From: Hymenobacter lapidarius | GTDB lineage: Bacteria > Bacteroidota > Bacteroidia > Cytophagales > Hymenobacteraceae | Reading direction: 5' to 3' | Length of the DNA: 64,000 nucleotides | NCBI RefSeq assembly: GCF_001816145.1 | Contig: NZ_MDZB01000175.1 | Location: 58,161-122,160, forward strand | In this document: piece after piece, positions 25,154 to 34,097 of the stretch | How positions within the stretch are numbered: position 1 is the first letter of the stretch | Layout of the letters: every line of letters begins with the position of its first letter | Notes under the pieces: model-generated | The model's input: the letters and a program-made list of their open reading frames with translations, nothing else | Databases searched by the model: none | What the model was told of the DNA's origin: nothing | Made by a program: the position numbers and the translations under genes

Positions 25154-26722
25154 ATGCCCGACCCGCACGCCCACGCCCACCTTTCCAAAACCGAACTGCT
25201 CGCTCGCAAAAACGAAGAAGCCCTCCTCGGCGGCGGCCAGGCCCGCATCGATTCCCAACACAAAAAAGGCAAGCTTACCGCCCGCGAACGGGTTGATTTG
25301 CTGATGGACGAAGGCTCGTTCGAGGAAATCGGCAAGTTTGTGATGCACCGGGCCAAGGACTTTGGCCTCGACAAAGAACACTACCTCGGCGATGGCGTGG
25401 TGACGGGCTACGGCACCGTGAACGGCCGGCTGGTGTACGTTTTCTCCCAGGATTTCACGGTTTTCGGCGGCTCGCTCAGCGAAACGCACGCCGAAAAAAT
25501 CGTGAAAATCATGGACCTCGCCATGAAGAACGGCGCGCCCGTCATCGGCCTCAACGACTCGGGCGGCGCCCGCATTCAGGAAGGCGTGGTGAGCCTGGGC
25601 GGCTACGCCGACATCTTCTATAAGAACACCCTGGCCTCGGGCGTGGTACCGCAGCTCTCAGCCATTATGGGGCCGTGCGCGGGCGGCGCGGTGTACTCAC
25701 CGGCCATCACCGACTTTATTCTGATGGTGGAAGACACGAGCTACATGTTCGTGACCGGCCCCAACGTGGTGAAAACCGTGACCCACGAGGAAGTGACCAG
25801 CGAAGAATTGGGCGGCGCCAGCACCCACTCGGCTAAAAGCGGTGTCACTCATTTTTCGTGTGCCAATGAGGTCGTGGCCATCACCCGCGTGAAGCAGCTG
25901 CTGAGCTACATGCCGCAGAACTGCGAGGAAACCGCCCCCACTCAGCCCTACGAAACCAGCGGCGACGAAAGCCGCCCGGCGCTGGACCGGCTCATTCCCG
26001 AAAATGCCAACCAACCCTACGACATGCGTGAGGTGATTGAGGGCATCATCGACACGGATTCCTTCCTCGAAGTTCACCAGAATTTTGCGGAGAACATCGT
26101 GGTCGGGTTCGCCCGGCTGGCCGGGCGCAGCATTGGCATTGTGGGCAACCAGCCGGCCGTGCTAGCCGGCGTGCTCGACATCAACGCCAGCATCAAAGCG
26201 GCGCGCTTCGTGCGCTTCTGCGACGCGTTCAATATCCCGCTGCTGGTGCTGGAAGACGTGCCCGGCTTCCTGCCCGGCACCGACCAGGAGTGGCGCGGCA
26301 TCATCACCAACGGCGCCAAGCTGCTCTACGCTTTCTGCGAAGCCACCGTGCCGCGCATCACCGTGATTACCCGAAAGGCTTACGGTGGCGCTTATGATGT
26401 AATGAATTCCAAGCACATCGGGGCCGACATGAACTACGCCTGGCCCACGGCCGAAATCGCCGTGATGGGCGCCAAAGGCGCGGCCGAAATCATTTTCAAG
26501 CGCGAAATCGCGGCCGCTGAAGACCCCGCTGCCAAGCTTCAGGAAAAGGTAGATGAGTACCAGGAGAAGTTTGCCACGCCGTACCGCGCCGCCCATCGCG
26601 GCTTTGTGGACGAGGTGATTCTGCCCTCGCAAACCCGGCAAAAGCTGATTCGGGCCTTTAAGATGCTGGAGAACAAAGTGGAAACCATGCCGCGCAAGAA
26701 GCACGGCAATATTCCGCTGTAA
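25154..26722 (+). CDS. Acyl-CoA carboxylase beta subunit (propionyl-CoA carboxylase type)
   Basis: 522 residues from ATG 25154; the frame is open upstream, but the sequence only resembles the family from MPDPHAHAHLSKTELLARKN. Both carboxyltransferase halves are present: DSGGARIQEGV and IMGPCAGGAVYSPAITDF in the N half, NQPAVLAGVLDINASIKAAR, DVPGFLPGTDQEWRG, KAYGGAYDVMNSKHIGAD and AEIAVMGAKGAAEIIF in the C half. It transfers carboxyl from biotin to propionyl- or related acyl-CoA. No biotin carboxylase or carrier gene is adjacent, so the exact substrate is open (propionyl-CoA carboxylase or methylmalonyl-CoA decarboxylase). Confidence 0.9.
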   Translation: MPDPHAHAHLSKTELLARKNEEALLGGGQARIDSQHKKGKLTARERVDLLMDEGSFEEIGKFVMHRAKDFGLDKEHYLGDGVVTGYGTVNGRLVYVFSQDFTVFGGSLSETHAEKIVKIMDLAMKNGAPVIGLNDSGGARIQEGVVSLGGYADIFYKNTLASGVVPQLSAIMGPCAGGAVYSPAITDFILMVEDTSYMFVTGPNVVKTVTHEEVTSEELGGASTHSAKSGVTHFSCANEVVAITRVKQLLSYMPQNCEETAPTQPYETSGDESRPALDRLIPENANQPYDMREVIEGIIDTDSFLEVHQNFAENIVVGFARLAGRSIGIVGNQPAVLAGVLDINASIKAARFVRFCDAFNIPLLVLEDVPGFLPGTDQEWRGIITNGAKLLYAFCEATVPRITVITRKAYGGAYDVMNSKHIGADMNYAWPTAEIAVMGAKGAAEIIFKREIAAAEDPAAKLQEKVDEYQEKFATPYRAAHRGFVDEVILPSQTRQKLIRAFKMLENKVETMPRKKHGNIPL

Positions 26723-26729
26723 AGCCTCC

Positions 26730-26835
26730 TGTCATACTGACGAAGGAAGCACCTTATCGCGGCTGCTTTCGTTAGCACTACTTTCTACCCGAGCGTTGCG
26801 AACGTGATAAGATGCTTCGCAAGCTCAGCATGACA
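26730..26835. repeat. GTCATnCTGA palindrome, diverged copy
   Basis: Arms TGTCATACTGACGAAGGAAG... (26730-26758) and ...GCTTCGCAAGCTCAGCATGACA (26806-26835) are imperfect inverted copies with a shared CTTATC/GATAAG inner end. It lies between the carboxylase and peptidase genes and ends 10 bases before the peptidase ATG. Confidence 0.75.
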
Positions 26836-26845
26836 AACGACAATA

Positions 26846-27916
26846 ATGCGTCCCGAATCCTTCGCCTTTCTCCAGACTTACCTCAACAATCCCTCCCCTA
26901 CCGGCTTCGAAAAAGAAGGCCAGAAGCTGTGGCTGGAGTACATCAAGCCGTACATCGACGAGTATTTCGTGGATACCTACGGCACGGTGGTGGGCGTAAT
27001 TAATCCCAAAGCGAAATACAAGGTGGTCATTGAGGCGCACGCCGATGAGATTTCCTATTTCGTGAATTACATCACCAAGGAAGGCTACCTCTACCTGCGC
27101 CGCAACGGCGGCTCCGACCCGCTGGTGGCGCCCAGCAAGCGGGTGAATATTTTCGGTGAAAAAGGCATTGTGAAGGCCGTATTTGGCTGGCCAGCCATTC
27201 ACGTGCGCAAGGTGGAGCAGGACAAGGCGCCCACCATCGAAACCGTGTTTCTGGACTGCGGCGCCAGCAGCGCCGACGAGGTGGCTGAAATGGGCGTGCA
27301 CGTGGGCTCCGTGGTCACGTTTGAGGACGAGTTCACGGTGCTGAACGAGAAGTTCTACGTGGGCCGCGCTCTCGACAACCGCGTGGGCGGCTTCATGATT
27401 GCCGAGGTGGCCCGCATGCTGAAAGAGAATAAGAAGAAGCTGCCTTTCGGCCTCTACATCGTGAACGCAGTGCAGGAGGAGATTGGCCTGCGCGGTGCCG
27501 AGATGGTAGCCCACCGCATCAACCCCGACGTGGCCATCGTCACGGACGTGACGCACGACAGCCAGTCGCCGATGTACGAGAAAAAAACGGCCGGCGACAT
27601 CAGCTGCGGCAAAGGCCCGGTAATTACCTACGGCCCGGCCGTGCAGAACAACCTGCGCGACCTCATCATCGACACGGCCAGGAAGTCGGACATCGCCTTC
27701 CAGCGCGCCTCCGCTACCCGCGCCACCGGCACCGATACGGACGCCTTTGCCTACTCCGGCTCCGGCGTGGCCTCGGCCTTGATTTCGCTGCCGCTCAAGT
27801 ACATGCACACCACCGTGGAAACCGTGCACCGCGACGATGTGGACAACGTGACCCGCCTGATTTACGAAACGCTCCTGCGCATCGAGGATGGCCACGATTT
27901 CCGGTATTTTGTCTGA
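26846..27916 (+). CDS. M42 family metallopeptidase
   Basis: 356 residues, no signal peptide. M42 ligands are visible in order: His in IEAHADEISYFV, bridging Asp in GRALDNRVGG, catalytic Glu pair in NAVQEEIGLRGA, Asp in IVTDVTHDS and His in LKYMHTTVETVH. SPTGFEKEG at the N-terminus and RATGTDTDAFAYSGSG near the end are family-typical. These cytosolic, cobalt- or zinc-dependent aminopeptidases form large dodecamers that trim peptides. The ATG sits ten bases after a palindromic repeat. Confidence 0.92.
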   Translation: MRPESFAFLQTYLNNPSPTGFEKEGQKLWLEYIKPYIDEYFVDTYGTVVGVINPKAKYKVVIEAHADEISYFVNYITKEGYLYLRRNGGSDPLVAPSKRVNIFGEKGIVKAVFGWPAIHVRKVEQDKAPTIETVFLDCGASSADEVAEMGVHVGSVVTFEDEFTVLNEKFYVGRALDNRVGGFMIAEVARMLKENKKKLPFGLYIVNAVQEEIGLRGAEMVAHRINPDVAIVTDVTHDSQSPMYEKKTAGDISCGKGPVITYGPAVQNNLRDLIIDTARKSDIAFQRASATRATGTDTDAFAYSGSGVASALISLPLKYMHTTVETVHRDDVDNVTRLIYETLLRIEDGHDFRYFV

Positions 27917-27931
27917 TTTTTTGAATAACTA

Positions 27932-27964
27932 CCTGTCATCCTGTGCTACGCTCAGGATGACAGG
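27932..27964. repeat. Short GTCATCCTG hairpin
   Basis: CCTGTCATCCTG and CAGGATGACAGG form a perfect 12-bp stem around a 9-base loop, between the M42 gene and the next start. The stem core matches the larger GTCATnCTGA palindromes in this window; it may act as a terminator, but no T tract follows. Confidence 0.8.
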
Positions 27965-27972
27965 TTTTCCAC

Positions 27973-28776
27973 ATGGAACTACCGCCGCTTCCCGCTCTCC
28001 CGCTCACGGTGACCGACCAAATGGGCCGGCGGGTAGCGGTGCCGTTCCCACCGCAGCGCATCGTGTCGCTGGTGCCTTCCCAAACGGAATTACTGTTTGA
28101 TTTGGGCCTGGGTGCCAGGGTGGTTGGAGTTACCAAATTCTGCATTCATCCGGCCGAGGCCCGCACCAAAACCGTGGTGATTGGCGGAACCAAAAACTTC
28201 GATTTTGAGAAAATAGCCGAGCTAAAACCTGACCTGATACTCGGGAACAAGGAGGAAAACTACCAGAGCGGCATCGAGCAGCTGGCAGCCTTCTATCCGG
28301 TGTGGCTGAGCGACATCGGCAACCTGCCCGAGGCGCTGGACATGATGCGTCGCGTGGGCTTTATCACCGGTGACAAAGAGCGAGGAGAAGCACTGGCGGC
28401 GGAGATTGACGCTTCGTTTGCCGCACTGGCCGCCCCGGCCGCCGAGGCCGTGCCGGTGGCGTATTTCATCTGGAAAAAGCCGTACATGGTAGCTGCCGGC
28501 GGCACTTTCATCGACGATATGCTGCACTGGGCCGGGTTCAGCAACGCGTTTGCCGCTTTGCAGCGCTACCCGGAAGTAACTGCCGAGCAGCTGGCCGCCG
28601 CCGCTCCCCAGCGCATATTTCTTTCCTCTGAGCCCTATCCGTTCGGCGACAAGCACGTAGCCGAGTTCCAGGAAATATGCCCTGGCGCGAGCATAGAAAT
28701 TGTCGACGGCGAGCTGTTCAGCTGGTATGGCAGCCGGCTGCGCCAATCCGCGGCTTACTTCAGTCGGCTGCGGTAA
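27973..28776 (+). CDS. BtuF/FepB-like helical-backbone metal receptor
   Basis: 267 residues with the class III periplasmic-binding fold: VTDQMGRRVAVPFPPQRIVS, LVPSQTELLFDLGLG, VVGVTKFC, ELKPDLILGN and AAGGTFIDDMLHWAGFSNAF. Relatives bind vitamin B12 or iron-siderophores for ABC import. Oddly, the sequence starts directly at the domain (MELPPLPALPLTVTDQ) without a signal peptide, and no permease gene is adjacent. A missed upstream start is unlikely because a hairpin lies immediately before. The 3' end overlaps convergent aroA by 17 bases. Confidence 0.8.
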   Translation: MELPPLPALPLTVTDQMGRRVAVPFPPQRIVSLVPSQTELLFDLGLGARVVGVTKFCIHPAEARTKTVVIGGTKNFDFEKIAELKPDLILGNKEENYQSGIEQLAAFYPVWLSDIGNLPEALDMMRRVGFITGDKERGEALAAEIDASFAALAAPAAEAVPVAYFIWKKPYMVAAGGTFIDDMLHWAGFSNAFAALQRYPEVTAEQLAAAAPQRIFLSSEPYPFGDKHVAEFQEICPGASIEIVDGELFSWYGSRLRQSAAYFSRLR

Positions 28777-30007
28777 TGGTGAAGCCGCTTTTGGCGAGCT
28801 CACTCCAGAATTGCGGGTAGGATTTTTTCACCACCGTGGGCGACTCAATGGTGAGCGGCCCGCGCATGGCAAGCGGCGCAAAAGCCATGGCCATGCGGTG
28901 GTCGTGGTAAGTGGCCACCGACTGCCCGTTGACGGCAAACCCATTCGATTCGGCCCGAAAACGGCCCGCTGCAATCTCCCGCAAGCCTCCGCCAAACTTG
29001 GCCAACTCCGTTTGCAGCGCGTCAATACGGTCGGTTTCCTTGATGCGCAGGCTTTCGAGGCCCGTCATTTCTACCAGAATGCCGCGCGCGGCGGCCACTA
29101 CGGCTACGGTCTGCGCCAGGTCCGGGCAGTCGGTAAAATCAAACGCGAGGGCCTGCGATTCGGAAGCAGCGGCGTGCTGCTGGAGGTGCACCCCATCCGG
29201 CAAAAAAGTGGTTTCTATTCCGAAATGCGCCATCATGGCCACAATGGCCTGGTCGCCCTGCAGCGACGTTTGGCGCAACCCCAGCATGGTAATTTCCGAG
29301 CCGGCGGGCGCCAGCGCCACCATGGCGTACCAGTAGCTGGCCGCCGACCAGTCCGACTCCACCGTATAGTCGGTGGGGCGGTATGCGCCGGGCTGCACCA
29401 GCAGCGTGTCGCCCTGGGCCGCGCAGGCAGCGCCGAATAGCTGCATCAGGGCCACGGTCATGTTGATGTAGGGCCGCGAGCCAACGTGGCCTGTGAGCTG
29501 CAGGCGCAGGCCGCCGGGCAGGCGCGGCCCCACCATGAGCAGCGCCGAAATGTACTGGCTGCTGATGTCGCCACGCACGGCCAGTGCCGTGGGACCCGTA
29601 GTGGCGGGGGCGGCCGTGAAGCCCGCCAGCTCCAGCGGCGGGTAGCCTTCATTGTTCAGGTAGCTACTGCGGGCGCCGGCCTGCCGCAGGGCATCCACGA
29701 GCACGGCAATGGGCCGCTCCTGCATGCGGGGGGTGCCCGTGAGCTGCCCGCGCCAGTCGGTGACGGTGAGGTAGGCCGTGAGGAAACGCATGACGGTGCC
29801 GGCGTCTTCGGCGTCGAGCACGCTGGTGCTGGGCGCGGCGGCCAGCAGGCGGCGCATGAGTTGGGTATCGTGGGCGTCGGAGAGGTTGCTCAAGGTGCCA
29901 CCACCGGCCAGGGCTTGCAGAATAAGGGCGCGATTGGCTTCGCTTTTGGAAGCCGGAAGTTGGGCAGTGCCGCGAAGCGGACCGCCGGGCCAGGATAGGT
30001 GCATCAA
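28760..30007 (-). CDS. aroA: 3-phosphoshikimate 1-carboxyvinyltransferase (EPSP synthase)
   Basis: 415 residues. The shikimate-3-phosphate site is seen in LPASKSEANRALILQA and DAGTVMRFLTAY; GDISSQYISALLM, ESDWSAASYWYAM, FDFTDCPDLAQTVA, LRIKETDRIDALQTELAKFG and TYHDHRMAMAFAPLAM follow in family order. It condenses PEP with shikimate-3-phosphate in aromatic amino acid synthesis. aroB lies just upstream on the same strand, separated only by a palindromic repeat, so co-expression is likely. The 3' end overlaps the convergent metal-receptor gene. Confidence 0.95.
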   Translation of the reverse strand: MMHLSWPGGPLRGTAQLPASKSEANRALILQALAGGGTLSNLSDAHDTQLMRRLLAAAPSTSVLDAEDAGTVMRFLTAYLTVTDWRGQLTGTPRMQERPIAVLVDALRQAGARSSYLNNEGYPPLELAGFTAAPATTGPTALAVRGDISSQYISALLMVGPRLPGGLRLQLTGHVGSRPYINMTVALMQLFGAACAAQGDTLLVQPGAYRPTDYTVESDWSAASYWYAMVALAPAGSEITMLGLRQTSLQGDQAIVAMMAHFGIETTFLPDGVHLQQHAAASESQALAFDFTDCPDLAQTVAVVAAARGILVEMTGLESLRIKETDRIDALQTELAKFGGGLREIAAGRFRAESNGFAVNGQSVATYHDHRMAMAFAPLAMRGPLTIESPTVVKKSYPQFWSELAKSGFTITAAD

Positions 30008-30009
30008 TG

Positions 30010-30130
30010 AGTAGTTGTCAGTTGGTAGTTGTCAGTTGCTAGTTGTCGGTTATTTGGTGGTAGCTACTCGTGGTCAATGGTTAGGATGGTTGAACTACCT
30101 GACAACTGACAATTAGCAACCGACAACTAC
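30010..30130. repeat. Word-repeat palindrome filling the aroB-aroA gap
   Basis: Left arm 30010-30050 (AGTAGTTGTCAGTTGGTAGT...) and right arm 30095-30130 (CTACCTGACAACTGACAATT...) are inverted, each built from AGTTGTC(A/G)GTT words. The element starts three bases from the aroA ATG, and its outer end includes the aroB stop codon (30127-30129). Confidence 0.85.
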
Positions 30131-31167
30131 AACCGGTGGTAATAACTTAGCGAGTCGGCGATTTCGGCCACCGTCACCGGCTGGTCAAATACCCCGTTGC
30201 CGATGCCCTGCAGCAGCGTGCAGTTGATGGTAGCGCCCGAGTTCTTCTTGTCCTGCAGGGCAAATTCAGCAATGGCCGCTGTTTCGAGCCCCACAAAGGC
30301 AATCTTATCGAATACAGAGAACACGAACGTTTCAATTTTATCCAGCTCGTCCTCGCTCAGCAGGCCGCGCTTCATGGAGAGCCAGCTCTCGCACACCAGC
30401 CCGGCCGCAATGGCTTCGCCGTGCAGGACCTCGCGGCCGGGCTGGATGAGCAGGAAGCTCTCCAGGGCATGGCCCACGGTGTGGCCGAAGTTGAGCAGCT
30501 TGCGCGGGCCACTTTCCAGCGGGTCCTGGGCCACGATGCGCTGTTTGAGCGCCACCGATTCGCGGATGATGCCCGTCCAGTCGTCGGTGAGCCAGCCCAG
30601 GCGGCGGTGCTCGTCGAAGGCGGCGGCATCAGCAATGAGCCAGTGCTTGAGCACTTCGGCGTAGCCCGATTTTACCTGGCGCGAGTCGAGAGTTTGCAGG
30701 AACTGCGGCTCGATGAACACGGCGGCCGGCGCCTGAAAAACACCCAGTTGGTTTTTGTAGCCTTGGAAATCGACGCCGGTTTTGCCGCCTACGCTGGCGT
30801 CTACCTGCGCGAGCAGCGTGGTGGGCACCTGCACAAAGCGAATGCCCCGCTTGTAGAGCGCGGCCGCAAACCCGCCCAAATCCGTGACCACGCCGCCGCC
30901 CAGGTTCACCAGCACGGCGTGGCGGTCGGCCCGCTGCTCGGTGAGGGTGGTCCACACGGTGGTGCAACTTTCCAGGGTTTTGTATTCTTCCCCGGCCGGA
31001 ATTTCGATGAGGCAATAATCGGCGGGCAGGTGCTTTTCGAGCAGCGGCAAACACAGGCGCGACGTGTTGCTGTCCACCAGCACAAACACCCGCGTCACGG
31101 CCGGGCGGTACAGCAATTCGGCCAGGGCCGGCAGGGCTTCGGGCCCAATCAGAACAGAACTATCCAT
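30127..31167 (-). CDS. aroB: 3-dehydroquinate synthase
   Basis: 346 residues from ATG 31167 (MDSSVLIGPEALPALAELL); a longer frame exists upstream but is not family-like. NAD and metal-binding signatures are clear: GGGVVTDLGGFAAALYKRGI, PTTLLAQVDASVGGKTGVD, KNQLGVFQAPAAVFIEP, SGYAEVLKHWLI, LNFGHTVGHALES and LHGEAIAAGLV. AroB converts DAHP to 3-dehydroquinate, step two of the shikimate pathway. The stop codon is formed inside a palindromic repeat arm. Confidence 0.95.
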   Translation of the reverse strand: MDSSVLIGPEALPALAELLYRPAVTRVFVLVDSNTSRLCLPLLEKHLPADYCLIEIPAGEEYKTLESCTTVWTTLTEQRADRHAVLVNLGGGVVTDLGGFAAALYKRGIRFVQVPTTLLAQVDASVGGKTGVDFQGYKNQLGVFQAPAAVFIEPQFLQTLDSRQVKSGYAEVLKHWLIADAAAFDEHRRLGWLTDDWTGIIRESVALKQRIVAQDPLESGPRKLLNFGHTVGHALESFLLIQPGREVLHGEAIAAGLVCESWLSMKRGLLSEDELDKIETFVFSVFDKIAFVGLETAAIAEFALQDKKNSGATINCTLLQGIGNGVFDQPVTVAEIADSLSYYHRL

Positions 31168-31344
31168 GGCGCAAAAGTCAGGATAAATTTTTCGGCTACC
31201 CACCCCGCGCCGGTGCAACCTTCCGGAGGTGGAGGCGGTCAACAAAATACCTGACTGCAAAAACCGTTCTTTCGGTAATGCTACGCCAGCCGCTGGCTTC
31301 CCTGCGCCTGCTTTCCTACAGCGTTTTTTCCTCCCCACCACGGC

Positions 31345-31773
31345 ATGAGCAACTTACTTAGCAGCGTCTTTCTGTTTCTAGCATTTACCTGCGTTTTCAC
31401 CAGCTGCAAAAAAGATACGGGCGCCGTTCTCGACGAAAACGGCGACACTGCCGGGCTGGTAGGCACCTGGCAGCTCACGCAGCGCGAATGCCTGTGCCCC
31501 AGAACCGTGCCCAATGAACTGGTGAAATTCACCGACACCGGCTTCATCTTTCTTACCGACGGGCAACCCAGCGCCTACGGTACTTACAGCGTTGCCCCTG
31601 CCGGCGTAGGGGCCGGGGGGCAAGATACGCCGCCGGTGCTGCAGCTTACTTACGCAAACATACCGTCAACCATCCGGAAAGCGGCCATTATCACCCTGAC
31701 AAGCAACAGCTTGGTGCTGGATTTTGGCATTGCCTTCGATGCCCCCCGCGATACCTACAAACGGCTGCAGTAA
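31345..31773 (+). CDS. Small lipoprotein, lipocalin-like (first of three)
   Basis: 142 residues. Lipoprotein signal SNLLSSVFLFLAFTCVFTSC, then KKDTG. The mature part begins AGLVGTWQLTQRECLCP and ends VLDFGIAFDAPRDTYKRLQ. The same start (LAGAWKLTSRTDCYCP) and end (LDTYERL) occur in the lipoprotein at 32424-32831, so the two are paralogues. The GTWxLT motif followed by a Cys-x-Cys is typical of lipocalin-like proteins. Function unknown. Confidence 0.7.
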   Translation: MSNLLSSVFLFLAFTCVFTSCKKDTGAVLDENGDTAGLVGTWQLTQRECLCPRTVPNELVKFTDTGFIFLTDGQPSAYGTYSVAPAGVGAGGQDTPPVLQLTYANIPSTIRKAAIITLTSNSLVLDFGIAFDAPRDTYKRLQ

Positions 31774-31858
31774 TGGCTTCTTCCCTTGCCCAGACCGGGA
31801 AGCCAGAGGCGCAACCGCCGTTATATTCGGCCCACGCAGCCCCTATGCGCTACTCCCT

Positions 31859-32350
31859 ATGCTTCACTCCGTGCGCCTCCACCTACTTGTTGCAGCAATG
31901 ATTGCAAGTTCGCTGGCTGGCTGCAACGCTAGCCACGACCCCAAGCCGGACACCATATCCGATGCCGATGTGCTGATGCAAGCCAACGGCTACTGGGAAT
32001 GGGAAAGCAGCGGAGGATTTCGGTGGCAACGCACACCCGCCAGCGTGGGATTTAGCCGGCAACTGGTGTTTAAGAGCGACGGCAAGGTGCACATTTACCA
32101 CAACCGCCAGCCCGAGCTTCAGGCCGCGTACCAGCTAAGCACGGGGGTACACGGCAATTGCCAGCCGCCGCAGCCGCAGCCCGTGGCAGTGCCCATGGTT
32201 CGGTACACAGCCGAAACCCAATTCCCGAACAGCGACTTGCGCACGTATGGCATTGCGCTTTCGGCCATCGACACCACGCTGTACATTGCCGGTTTGGGGC
32301 TATGCGTCGATATTGGCGCGGCAGAGCGGTACCGCTGGCGCAGCAAGTAG
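31859..32350 (+). CDS. Small lipoprotein (second of three)
   Basis: 163 residues from ATG 31859, chosen because it gives a lipoprotein signal (HSVRLHLLVAAMIASSLAGC, lipid-acceptor Cys ~21); a longer frame upstream overlaps the preceding gene. The mature protein (ANGYWEWESSGGFRWQRTP, QLVFKSDGKVHIYHNRQPE) has the Trp-rich first strand and SDGKV turn of lipocalin-like proteins, but is only distantly like its two neighbours. A TATATTCG promoter word at 31822-31829 suggests its own transcript. Confidence 0.68.
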   Translation: MLHSVRLHLLVAAMIASSLAGCNASHDPKPDTISDADVLMQANGYWEWESSGGFRWQRTPASVGFSRQLVFKSDGKVHIYHNRQPELQAAYQLSTGVHGNCQPPQPQPVAVPMVRYTAETQFPNSDLRTYGIALSAIDTTLYIAGLGLCVDIGAAERYRWRSK

Positions 32351-32423
32351 TACTTCTGACCAGCACTTTCTATTTCAGCCCAGCGCCCGCAGCCAGAAAG
32401 TTCATTCTACAACACCCACTTTT

Positions 32424-32831
32424 ATGAGACACTTATTCCGCCTTTTTCTGCTTCCATTTATCATTTCCGCCGGCTTGTTGGCCGGTTGCAAAAAAGACTC
32501 TGACCCCTCCGGCTTGGCCGGCGCTTGGAAACTTACCAGTCGCACGGACTGCTACTGTCCGGCTGGCCAGGTACTGAACGAAACCCTCACCCTCACCAAC
32601 ACACGTTTTTCGTTCACCAGAGACGGCCAAGTTGTTAGCGAAGGCAGCTACAAGCAAGGCACCGGCGCCAAGTGCGGCACCACGGCGCTACTGGCAGTGT
32701 TAGCCCTGACCGAAGACGGCAATCAACCCACCTACAAGGTCCCCTTCATACTGGACGGACAAACGCTGGTGCTGGATTACCGCAACCGTTGCATCTCGGA
32801 CTCTCCCCTCGACACCTACGAGCGGCTATAG
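32424..32831 (+). CDS. Small lipoprotein, lipocalin-like (third of three)
   Basis: 135 residues from ATG 32424. Lipoprotein signal RHLFRLFLLPFIISAGLLAGC, then KKDSD. The mature part (LAGAWKLTSRTDCYCPAGQV, FSFTRDGQVVSEGSY, LVLDYRNRCISDSPLDTYER) parallels the lipoprotein at 31345-31773. Four Cys in the mature part could form disulphides. The 3' end overlaps the convergent DAHP synthase gene by six bases. Confidence 0.7.
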   Translation: MRHLFRLFLLPFIISAGLLAGCKKDSDPSGLAGAWKLTSRTDCYCPAGQVLNETLTLTNTRFSFTRDGQVVSEGSYKQGTGAKCGTTALLAVLALTEDGNQPTYKVPFILDGQTLVLDYRNRCISDSPLDTYERL

Positions 32832-33953
32832 GCCCGGCCCCATGTGCGTCACGCCGTCCACTTGCGGGCGGCCGTTCAGCACTTCGGTCTGCTTGCGGAT
32901 GCTTTCCAGGTGAATGAGCTTGTAGAGCTCGGCCACGAATTTCTGGTTCACGTTGAGCTTGGCCGCCCACTCGGTGCGGGTATTGAAAATCTCCTGCCAG
33001 CGGTCGATTTGCAGGATTTTCACGTTGTTCTCCTTCTTGTATTCGGCTAGCTCCTCTACCAGGGACATGCGGCGGGCCAGGGCTTCCACAATCTCGCGGT
33101 CGGCCTCGTCCATTTTCTGGCGCAGCTCCTCAGCTTTGTTGAGGTACTCGGCATTGCTGGAGGAGCGGTAGCGGTACTGCAGTTCGTTGAGGATTTCGCC
33201 CAGGCGCGCGGGCGTCACTTGCTGCTCGGCATCGCTCAGGGCGCGGTCCGGGTCGGGGTGGGCTTCAATAATCAGACCGTCATAGTCCAGGTCAAGGGCT
33301 TTCTGGGCAATGGGCAGCAGCAGGTCGCGCCGGCCGCCAATGTGGCTGGGGTCGCAGATGAGCGGGATGTACGGGAAACGGGTTTTTAGCTCAATGGGCA
33401 AAATCCACGTGGGCGCGTTGCGGTAGCGGCTGGGCGCAAACGTGCTGAACCCGCGGTGAATGGCCGCCAAATCGGTGATGCCGGCCCGCTCCATGCGCTC
33501 CAGCGCGCCGGCCCACAGAGCCACGTCGGGGTTCACGGGGTTTTTTACCATCACGGGCACGCCGGTGCCGGCCAGGGCATCGGCCAGCTCCTGCACCGCA
33601 AAGGGGTTTACGGTGGTGCGGGCCCCCACCCACAGCACGTCGATGCCGTGGCGCAGGGCTTCTTCTACGTGGCGCGGCGTGGCCACTTCAATGGCGGTGG
33701 GCAGTCCGGTTTCGGCTTTCACGCGCTGCAGCCAGGGTAGCGCAATGGCGCCCATGCCCTCAAAAGAGCCCGGCCGGGTGCGGGGCTTCCAGATGCCCGC
33801 CCGGAACAAGTCAATTTTGCCTAACGCCTTCAGGCCGTGCGCCGTAGCCATTACCTGCTCCTCGGTTTCGGCCGAGCACGGGCCGGCAATGAGCAGAGGT
33901 TGGCCTTTCTTAGCCAATAGCTGAGTGAAAAACGTATCAGTAGCAGGGGCCAT
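32826..33953 (-). CDS. Bifunctional DAHP synthase/chorismate mutase
   Basis: 375 residues from ATG 33953. The N-terminal ~265 residues are a KDO8P-type (AroA-beta/AroG-like) DAHP synthase: LLIAGPCSAETEEQV, LFRAGIWKPRTRPGSFEGMG, WVGARTTVNPFAVQEL, VMVKNPVNPD, CDPSHIGGRRD and GLIIEAHPDPD. The C-terminal ~90 residues are an AroQ-type chorismate mutase (LRQKMDEADREIVEALARRM, VEELAEYKKENNVKILQIDRW). The fusion links the first shikimate step to prephenate synthesis, and the mutase domain often acts as an allosteric sensor. TACGTTTG (34005-34012) is a good promoter box. Confidence 0.94.
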   Translation of the reverse strand: MAPATDTFFTQLLAKKGQPLLIAGPCSAETEEQVMATAHGLKALGKIDLFRAGIWKPRTRPGSFEGMGAIALPWLQRVKAETGLPTAIEVATPRHVEEALRHGIDVLWVGARTTVNPFAVQELADALAGTGVPVMVKNPVNPDVALWAGALERMERAGITDLAAIHRGFSTFAPSRYRNAPTWILPIELKTRFPYIPLICDPSHIGGRRDLLLPIAQKALDLDYDGLIIEAHPDPDRALSDAEQQVTPARLGEILNELQYRYRSSSNAEYLNKAEELRQKMDEADREIVEALARRMSLVEELAEYKKENNVKILQIDRWQEIFNTRTEWAAKLNVNQKFVAELYKLIHLESIRKQTEVLNGRPQVDGVTHMGPGL

Positions 33954-34004
33954 TACGATAACGGACAGGTGAAAATACCTTCTCGGCCACACCGAAAAGT
34001 TAGG

Positions 34005-34012
34005 CAAACGTA
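34005..34012 (-). promoter_or_regulatory. -7 element of DAHP synthase promoter
   Basis: TACGTTTG on the reverse strand matches TAnnTTTG, giving a leader of about 47 bases. The divergent proline dehydrogenase gene has TATCTTCG at 34043-34050, so the two promoters share this gap. Confidence 0.5.
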
Positions 34013-34097
34013 ACTCGTTTCCCCGAAACGTTGTTTACCGATTATCTTCGCTCGCCTATCCGCTCCAGGCCCGATTCCCACCTCTCAGCCGCCCCGT

